Positions 59,036 to 64,000 of a stretch of 64,000 bases of DNA are shown here, one piece after another. The notes below the pieces were generated by a model. The model searched no databases. It was given only the letters and a program-made list of their open reading frames with translations, and was not told the origin of the DNA. How positions within the stretch are numbered: the first letter of the stretch is position 1; each line of letters opens with the position of its first letter. The stretch comes from Pseudomonas benzenivorans. GTDB lineage: Bacteria > Pseudomonadota > Gammaproteobacteria > Pseudomonadales > Pseudomonadaceae. The stretch lies in the NCBI RefSeq assembly GCF_024397895.1, contig NZ_CP073346.1, positions 992,001-1,056,000 on the forward strand, in the 5' to 3' direction. Made by a program: the position numbers and the translations under genes.

Positions 59036-59476
59036 ATGCTAATCAGAACGTTAGCAATTTTAATACCGCTATTTCTAACTGGCTGTATGATGATGCCATG
59101 GCCACATTACTCAAATGTAACACCTCCCATATCCGGCACAGTTAGTACTCATCTAGGTCCTTTATCAGGAGTAAAGTTAAGTGCTTGCTCAACAGCATCT
59201 GAAGAATGCTGCACCACAAAAACAGCACTATCAGAAACCTCGGAAGATGGGCGGTTTTATATCCCACCGACTCGCGAACTGAATTTCCTCATTATAATGA
59301 TGGCCCATAAAAAATATAGAACATGCGTATCATTTAGCAAAGCAGACAAGCTGTATGCCGCAGGCCCTTTCTACGACTATGCCCTTGTGGATTCTGGTCC
59401 CTATAGAGAGCTAAAAATACACTGCGAGCTTTCAAACTTAGAAATATCATGTGAGCAGAATGAGCCTGCATACTAG
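59036..59476 (+). CDS. Cassette 1: lipoprotein of unknown function
   Basis: A 146-residue protein, clearly AT-richer than the chromosome. A lipoprotein signal ends in LTGC (Cys17). The body (about 32-90) has the pattern ISGTVSTHLGPLSGVKLSAC followed by SEDGRFYIPP, reminiscent of carboxypeptidase-regulatory or transthyretin-like beta-sandwiches. Five further cysteines are present. It lies alone in cassette 59022-59542, with its ATG 14 bp inside the cassette boundary. No promoter is evident. Confidence 0.75.
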   Translation: MLIRTLAILIPLFLTGCMMMPWPHYSNVTPPISGTVSTHLGPLSGVKLSACSTASEECCTTKTALSETSEDGRFYIPPTRELNFLIIMMAHKKYRTCVSFSKADKLYAAGPFYDYALVDSGPYRELKIHCELSNLEISCEQNEPAY

Positions 59477-59480
59477 CAAC

Positions 59481-59549
59481 CACCTAACCACAAGCTAAAA
59501 TCGCTCACTGGGACGGGCTAAAGCCCGCCCCTTAACCAAACGTTATAAG
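59481..59549 (+). repeat. attC site of cassette 1
   Basis: R'' CACCTAAC (59481-59488) is complementary to the TAGGTG at the start of cassette 1 (59022-59028). R' GTTATAAG (59542-59549) marks the joint with cassette 2. Between them lie imperfect palindromic arms centred on ACGGGCTAAAGCCCGCC. The site is 69 bp, a normal attC length. Confidence 0.85.
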
Positions 59550-59560
59550 TCAAGGAAAGC

Positions 59561-59812
59561 ATGAGTATTGTGAAGGAGCAATTAGCAAAAGTTAGAACAC
59601 CATATAGAGTGTTATCAGGCCTTGTATTTGCGCTGTCAATTTTGCTTGTCCCAATGATAGTCTTTATTGCTTTCACTGAACCTTATGATCATCTTATTTG
59701 GGTTGTTGTCGCTGTAATTTTAATAATGGGGTACATTTCAGGTCATGTAACATTTACGGGTTACGCCCCAAAATCTTTACTGTTTACGCATGGTGCCAAC
59801 GATGGCTTATAA
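59561..59812 (+). CDS. Cassette 2: small membrane protein
   Basis: An 83-residue protein with two membrane helices (about 17-38 and 45-66) joined by a short acidic loop (FTEPYDHL). It is AT-rich, with a start 18 bp inside cassette 2 (59543-59906). The stop codon lies inside the attC R'' box. No family recognised. Confidence 0.7.
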   Translation: MSIVKEQLAKVRTPYRVLSGLVFALSILLVPMIVFIAFTEPYDHLIWVVVAVILIMGYISGHVTFTGYAPKSLLFTHGANDGL

Positions 59813-59913
59813 CAAGTCGCCTAAGTACGCCGCAAAAAAACACGGCGGGGACAAATACTCACTGGGCTTCGCCCAACAACGTTCGCATTGGCCCCTTGGC
59901 AAAGCGTTATGTG
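59806..59913 (+). repeat. attC site of cassette 2
   Basis: R'' CTTATAAC (59806-59813) is the exact complement of the TTATAAG that opens cassette 2. R' GTTATGTG (59906-59913) joins cassette 3. The site is 108 bp, longer than and unlike attC 1 in its centre, with inverted arms around ACTGGGCTTCGCCCA. Confidence 0.85.
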
Positions 59914-59925
59914 TCATGAGGGAAT

Positions 59926-60207
59926 ATGGGTAATCCCCTAAATAAAGATTCCAAAATGGAGTGCAGCAGGCACGGTGTTCGTAGTCCTGCATTTATCTGC
60001 AAGCATCTACAGCATGGTGAGCAGATTGGCTTTTTTGAGCCTGAGGATGCTCCTGAACCTGACTGGCCATTTAAGAATGCATGGTGTTCGGAATGCGAAG
60101 CGATTGCTATCGAGCAAGGTGGTTGGAACGATACGTCAGAAGCTTTTGCTCAAGTCATGACTATATGCGAAGGTTGTTTCGAAGAAATTAGGCAACGCAA
60201 TGTTTAG
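59926..60207 (+). CDS. Cassette 3: small cysteine-rich protein, possible zinc ribbon
   Basis: A 93-residue soluble protein. Potential metal ligands are Cys13/His16, Cys25/His27, the pair in WCSECE and the pair in ICEGCFEE. The second half (NAWCSECEAIAIEQGGWND) is acidic. GAGGG precedes the ATG at 59926; an ATG at 59956 is an alternative. It lies in cassette 3, which opens at 59907. Function unknown; I recall similar small proteins as cassette-borne or scattered genes, which would need a search. Confidence 0.7.
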   Translation: MGNPLNKDSKMECSRHGVRSPAFICKHLQHGEQIGFFEPEDAPEPDWPFKNAWCSECEAIAIEQGGWNDTSEAFAQVMTICEGCFEEIRQRNV

Positions 60208-60212
60208 CAAAA

Positions 60213-60291
60213 CACATAACAAGCATATATGGGCGCTCCCAACAAGCAGTGAGGAATCGCTTTTCAAGCCTGTCGTCAGCGCGGTTGCATG
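60213..60291 (+). repeat. attC site of cassette 3, right arm uncertain
   Basis: R'' CACATAAC (60213-60220) is the exact complement of the TTATGTG that opens cassette 3, so this is the start of its attC. No clean GTTRRRY follows; GTTGCAT at 60284-60290 is the nearest candidate. The array probably ends here in a truncated or decayed site. Confidence 0.55.
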
Positions 60292-60362
60292 CGGATATCC
60301 GGCCTTGTCATGTGCTGCTCGCCCTGGCCACCCGATCTCGCTCGCTCGCCGAGACTGATCCG

Positions 60363-61397
60363 CTAAACACCCGCGTTAAGCGCTCGGCGCATCGAGCCGA
60401 AACGCCTGCGGTACTGCGCCGGGGTGAGGTTGACGCTGCGGCGAAACAGGCGGCTGAAGAAGCCGGCATCTTCGTAACCCACTGCATTGGCGATGGCCTC
60501 GATCGGGTCGTCGCCGGACTCGAGCATCTGTTTGGCTTCCTCGAGCCGCACCCTGTGCACATAGTCCAGCGGCGACATGCCGGTGGCCAGTTGGAAGCGG
60601 CGCTTGAACGAGCGCTCGGCCAGTCCGCTGAGGCGCACCATGGCGGCGACGGGGGAATGTTCGCAGTAGTGCTCGGCGATCCAGGTCTGGCAGCCGGCGA
60701 TGATCGCGTCCTCAACCTGGCGCGTGCGCGCCAGCCGCGCGAAGGGCTGCTGTCCGATCGCGTGCCAGTCGATCAGGTTGATGCGCGCGACCTGCATCGC
60801 CGCATCGACCCCGACCGAGCGCGCGATGAGGAACAATGCCAGGTCGAGCCAGGAGGTGCCGCCCCCGGCCATGACCAGGCGCTGCCCTTCGCCGGACACC
60901 ACCAGCGCACGCTGAGCGCGCACCATGACCTTGGGATAGCGGCGTCGCAACTCGTCGCAATAGGCCCAGTGGACCGTCGCCTCCTGGCCATCCAGCAGCC
61001 CGGCCTCGGCCAGCAGCAGGGTGCCGGAACAGGCGGATGCCAGGGTGGCCCCGGCCGCATAGCAGCGCCTGAGCCACTCGACCTCCTCGGCAAAGCGCCC
61101 CTCGAGCGATTCGCCCGGTGGAATGTTCAGGTCCGGCACGCAAACGAAGTCCGCAGACGAGCATTCCTGGAGGCTGGCCTGGGCCTCGATGCGCACCTCA
61201 TTGGTGGCCAGCAGCGGCCCGGCGCGCGCCGCAACCACCAGAGGGCGCAGCAGTGAAGGGCCCGCCTCGCCACTGGTGACGATGCCCCAGTCGCGGCCGG
61301 TGGCCATGAACAGGTCATACATGCCGTACACCACCGAGGCGGTAGCCTCGGGGTAGGCGAGGATGGCGACAGTGGCGGGCTGCTGCGGGTCGCTCAT
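60363..61397 (-). CDS. GlxA-type AraC family transcriptional regulator
   Basis: A 344-residue regulator with an N-terminal DJ-1/PfpI-like domain (about 8-185; AILAYPEATASVVYGMYDLF and SACSGTLLLAEAGLLDG) and a C-terminal AraC double helix-turn-helix (about 235-335; ERSFKRRFQLATGMSPLDYV and PIEAIANAVGYEDAGFFSRL). The family senses small metabolites, often betaines or amino compounds. It is divergent from the methyltransferase gene across 208 bp and is its likely regulator. Confidence 0.9.
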   Translation of the reverse strand: MSDPQQPATVAILAYPEATASVVYGMYDLFMATGRDWGIVTSGEAGPSLLRPLVVAARAGPLLATNEVRIEAQASLQECSSADFVCVPDLNIPPGESLEGRFAEEVEWLRRCYAAGATLASACSGTLLLAEAGLLDGQEATVHWAYCDELRRRYPKVMVRAQRALVVSGEGQRLVMAGGGTSWLDLALFLIARSVGVDAAMQVARINLIDWHAIGQQPFARLARTRQVEDAIIAGCQTWIAEHYCEHSPVAAMVRLSGLAERSFKRRFQLATGMSPLDYVHRVRLEEAKQMLESGDDPIEAIANAVGYEDAGFFSRLFRRSVNLTPAQYRRRFGSMRRALNAGV

Positions 61398-61605
61398 GGC
61401 CGATTTGTCCAGTTCGCTGCCGAAATGGCTTTAGTCGCTAAGGCGCGGCGGTCTTACCCTTTCAATCGAGTCATTCGAACAGATGGACAACGTCATGCCA
61501 ACCCCACGCGAGGCGCGTACTGCCCAGCCCGCTTGCGAGCCTGTCCATCGGCACCCGCCCTGGGCCGGCGCCTGACTTTCCCGATACGCACGAGGAGAGA
61601 CCGTG

Positions 61606-62574
61606 ATGAGCAAGTACCGAAACCAACTGCCGCAATTGCAGGAGCAGTTGTTCATGACCGATGGCGGACTGGAAACCACCCTGATCTTTCACGAGGGCAT
61701 CGACCTGTCGCTCTTTGCGGCGTTCGATCTGCTGAAGAACGCCGCCGGAGTCGCGGTGCTGCGCCGCTATTTCACCGCCTATGCCGAGCTTGCACGCACG
61801 CACGGGGTCGGCCTGGTGCTCGAGAGCCCGACCTGGCGAGCCAATCCCGACTGGGCCGCGCAGCTCGGTTATGACGCGGGCCAGCTGGCGGACGCGAACC
61901 GCAAGGCCATCGAGCTGCTGCTCGAGGTGCGCGCGGACTACGAAAGTGCCACTACGCCAATCGTGATCAGCGGCAACATTGGGCCGCGCGGCGACGGCTA
62001 CCGCCCCGACCGACGCATGAGCGCGGGTGAAGCCCGGGACTACCACGGGCCGCAGGTGCAGACCTTCACTCAGACCGAAGCAGACATGGTGGCGGCCTTC
62101 ACCCTGAACTACGTGGAGGAGGCCATCGGCATAACCGCCGCTGCGAAGGCGTGCGACATGCCAGTGGCCATCGCCTTCACCCTGGAAACCGATGGCCGCC
62201 TGCCGTCCGGCGACACCCTCGAAGCGGCGATCCGCCGAACCGATAAGGAGACCGGCGAGTACCCGGCCTACTACCTGATCAACTGCGCGCACCCCAGCCA
62301 TTTCGATGCGGTGCTGCGCGAGGGCGGCGAGTGGCGCGCGCGCATTCGCGGGCTGCGCGCCAACGCCTCGAAGCGCAGCCATGCCGAGCTCGATCAGAGC
62401 CCCGACCTCGATGCGGGCGACCCCGAGGAGCTGGCCGCACAGTACCGGGCGCTGCAGTCCGCCTTGCCGCGCCTCTCGGTGGTGGGCGGTTGCTGCGGCA
62501 CGGACCATCGCCACGTGGATGCGATTTGCAGCGCGATGGATCTGGCGTATCAGCCAGAGCGGGCCTGGAACTAG
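61606..62574 (+). CDS. Homocysteine S-methyltransferase family protein
   Basis: A 322-residue barrel enzyme with the zinc-binding cysteines Cys227 (LINCAHP) and Cys296-Cys297 (GGCCGTDHRH). The TDGGLETTLIF start is typical of MmuM/BHMT-like enzymes, which move a methyl group from S-methylmethionine or betaine to homocysteine. The donor is uncertain. The ATG at 61606 (GAGGAGA upstream) is preferred over the GTG just before it. The GNAT gene follows after 102 bp. Confidence 0.9.
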   Translation: MSKYRNQLPQLQEQLFMTDGGLETTLIFHEGIDLSLFAAFDLLKNAAGVAVLRRYFTAYAELARTHGVGLVLESPTWRANPDWAAQLGYDAGQLADANRKAIELLLEVRADYESATTPIVISGNIGPRGDGYRPDRRMSAGEARDYHGPQVQTFTQTEADMVAAFTLNYVEEAIGITAAAKACDMPVAIAFTLETDGRLPSGDTLEAAIRRTDKETGEYPAYYLINCAHPSHFDAVLREGGEWRARIRGLRANASKRSHAELDQSPDLDAGDPEELAAQYRALQSALPRLSVVGGCCGTDHRHVDAICSAMDLAYQPERAWN

Positions 62575-62676
62575 AATCCGCGATGCGCCGGTAGTTATGC
62601 AGAGCACTGCCGCAGAATACGAATGGGTTTAGCGATAGGTCCATTCGCCACACCGTCCTGTATCGGAGACAGGCCT

Positions 62677-63249
62677 ATGCCTCAGCCACGATTTCGCCCC
62701 GCCCGTCGAGAAGATTGCGCGGCCATTGCCGCCCTCTTCCGCATCTCTTCGGACGGTATTGCCGACTATATCTGGACCCAGCTGGCGCAGCCGGGCGAAG
62801 ACATCCTGGCCGTCGGCCGGCGCCGCTACGAACGCGAGGACTCGGCGTTCAGCTACCGCAATTGCACGCTCGTCGAAGACGAAGGCGGCATCATCGGCAT
62901 GCTCGTCGCCTTCCCCATGCACAGCGAGCCGACAGGCGAGCAGAACGACCCGGTCCTGGCCCCGTACAGCACGCTCGAGGTGGACCGCAGCTACTACATC
63001 AGCGGCATGGCGCTGTTGCCGGAGCATCGCGGTCGCGGGATAGGTGCCCGGTTGCTGCAACTGGCCGAGGAGCAGGCGCGGGAACAGGGCTACAAGGCGC
63101 TCAGCCTGATCGTTTTCGAGCAGAACAGCGGCGCGAAGCGGCTGTATGAGCGCTACGGATATCGGGAGGTCAAAAGGGCCACCGTCTACCCTCACCCGCT
63201 GATCCGTTACACCGGCGATGCCGTGCTGATGCTGAAGGCGCTTGCCTAG
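62677..63249 (+). CDS. GNAT family N-acetyltransferase
   Basis: A 190-residue GNAT protein with the acetyl-CoA loop EHRGRGIGARLL and the C-terminal SLIVFEQNSGAKRLYERYGY. The N-terminal half is longer than the minimal fold. Substrate unknown. The start at 62677 (GGAGAC upstream) gives MPQPRFRPARRED. It is convergent with the TetR gene, 6 bp apart. Confidence 0.88.
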   Translation: MPQPRFRPARREDCAAIAALFRISSDGIADYIWTQLAQPGEDILAVGRRRYEREDSAFSYRNCTLVEDEGGIIGMLVAFPMHSEPTGEQNDPVLAPYSTLEVDRSYYISGMALLPEHRGRGIGARLLQLAEEQAREQGYKALSLIVFEQNSGAKRLYERYGYREVKRATVYPHPLIRYTGDAVLMLKALA

Positions 63250-63255
63250 CGCCAG

Positions 63256-63900
63256 CTAGCGGCTCACGGCCTCGGCAACCGATCGCCACGCGGCATCGGC
63301 GAAGATATCGGCGTGGACAGTGGGTGCACCCTTGACCCGTCCGGACAGCCAAGCGCGGCAGTAGTTTTCCGCCTGGCCTATCAACAGCGACGCATAGAGC
63401 TCCCGGGGCAGCCTCCGGATCACCCCGGCCTCCACGCCTTTTGCCAACCACTCGAGCAAGGCGCCGTAGCGGCGCTGGTTGCGCTCAGTCAGGTCGTCTT
63501 TGCGCGGCCCCGAAGCCACCGCGTGGCGCGCCTGGAAGAGAAAACGCGCCAGTTCTGGTTGCTGCTCAACCCAGCCCAGGTAGCTTCGAATCAACGCCTC
63601 TACCGCCTCGCGCGGTGTGGAGGCGGCCAGTATGCGAGGCTGCATCAAGGCCAGCTGGTCGTCCAGGGCGGCGAAATAGAGTGCCGCCACAAGCCCTTCC
63701 TTGTTGCCGAAATGGTGGTAGATCGAGCCGATGCTGCTCTCTGCTCGCTGGCGAATGTCGTCTATTTTCGTCGCTTCGAGGCCCATCTCGTCGAAACACG
63801 CCAGGGCACACGCCATGATGTGGCGCTTGCTCGAGCTGCGCTTGCCGGGCTCGACGCGCTCCAGCGCCGCCAAGGCGGCTTCGTTGTGGTGACTTGACAT
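63256..63900 (-). CDS. TetR family transcriptional regulator
   Basis: A 214-residue regulator. A helix-turn-helix (about 22-68; TKIDDIRQRAESSIGSIYHH) is followed by a helical ligand-binding domain. The ATG at 63900 is followed by the family-like N-terminus; the upstream frame from 63978 runs through the AT-rich operator region. It is divergent from the partial gene at 63957 and probably controls it and itself. Confidence 0.88.
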   Translation of the reverse strand: MSSHHNEAALAALERVEPGKRSSSKRHIMACALACFDEMGLEATKIDDIRQRAESSIGSIYHHFGNKEGLVAALYFAALDDQLALMQPRILAASTPREAVEALIRSYLGWVEQQPELARFLFQARHAVASGPRKDDLTERNQRRYGALLEWLAKGVEAGVIRRLPRELYASLLIGQAENYCRAWLSGRVKGAPTVHADIFADAAWRSVAEAVSR

Positions 63901-63914
63901 AGAAATAGAAAAAT

Positions 63915-63935
63915 ACTCTAGAATAATATTCCAAT
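63915..63935. promoter_or_regulatory. AT-rich divergent promoter/operator region
   Basis: The 56-bp gap between tetR and the next gene is AT-rich and holds GAAT-AAT-ATTC (63921-63931), a small inverted repeat. TATTAT on the minus strand and TTTATACAT on the plus strand could be -10 boxes. A TetR operator here is inferred from position. Confidence 0.4.
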
Positions 63936-63956
63936 TTATACATGAGTAACGCAGCG

Positions 63957-64000
63957 ATGAGTACAGGCACCCTTGCAATTTGGCAACGCTTCGCCAGCAA
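63957..64000 (+). CDS. Partial gene, 5' end only
   Basis: The ATG at 63957 opens a frame reading MSTGTLAIWQRFAS to the window edge. The start resembles that of DUF4442/hotdog thioesterase-like proteins, but 14 residues are too few to name it. Divergence from tetR supports a real gene. Confidence 0.45.
   Translation, partial: MSTGTLAIWQRFAS

Noticed and set aside
61495..61575. Short frame upstream of the homocysteine methyltransferase gene as a leader peptide
   Set aside because: About 26 codons, no ribosome-binding site and no attenuator hairpin after it.

Overview
The window is a GC-rich gammaproteobacterial chromosome segment, almost certainly from a Pseudomonas. The evidence is the gene content (oprL-type pal, OprD-family porin, gacS, a HIT/slyX/cold-shock group) and the gene order. 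Read right to left, that order follows the P. aeruginosa PAO1 stretch from rimO (PA0916) to dapA (about PA1010), as far as I recall it. The chromosomal integron remnant near the right end points to the P. stutzeri / P. alcaligenes / P. mendocina side of the genus; that is inference.

Layout. 1-10 kb: tRNA-Ser(CGA), a long-form purC, bamC-dapA, the divergent gcvR-bcp pair, an AI-2E permease, a TusA-like carrier, bepA, nadA, tRNA-Lys and queC-queE. 10-21 kb: the tol-pal operon (ybgC-tolQRAB-pal-cpoB), ruvCAB, yebC and aspS, all on the minus strand. 21-25 kb: an HPt/HD-GYP protein, dps, a diguanylate cyclase, a membrane cold-shock-domain protein, slyX and a HIT protein. 26-34 kb: an OprD porin, a PaaI-type thioesterase, proS with an unknown lipoprotein and an SLT lytic enzyme, acylphosphatase, a TlpA-like lipoprotein and a PilZ protein. 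34-44 kb: yihY, arsC-wrbA-DUF2069, hda-AI-2E permease, DUF2066, purM-purN-DUF3108, a Rof-like protein and DUF2058. 44-55 kb: mazG, relA, rlmD-cysM, gacS, ldhA, two unknown genes and dinB. 55.7-56.3 kb: three initiator tRNA genes in exact 200-bp tandem repeats. 56.5-58.3 kb: rimO and a DCC-family gene.

From 58.3 to 60.3 kb lies a decayed chromosomal integron. It has the C-terminal half of an IntI-type integrase with an in-frame nonsense codon, an IS110/IS1111-type transposase 5' remnant fused to it, and three AT-richer gene cassettes. attC-like sites separate the cassettes, and their outer boxes match cassette by cassette. This is the main accessory feature of the window. The last 3.6 kb carry a GlxA-type AraC regulator, a homocysteine S-methyltransferase-like enzyme, a GNAT acetyltransferase, a TetR regulator and the start of a further gene cut by the window edge.

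Functional themes are envelope maintenance (Tol-Pal, BamC, BepA, lipoproteins, SLT enzyme), recombination and repair (RuvABC, DinB), purine synthesis (PurC, PurM, PurN), translation (AspS, ProS, RimO, RlmD, tRNAs), stringent and global control (RelA, GacS) and cyclic-di-GMP signalling (HD-GYP, GGDEF and PilZ proteins within 12 kb). Compared with PAO1 from memory, the pqs/phn/mvfR block and the islands next to tRNA-Lys are absent.
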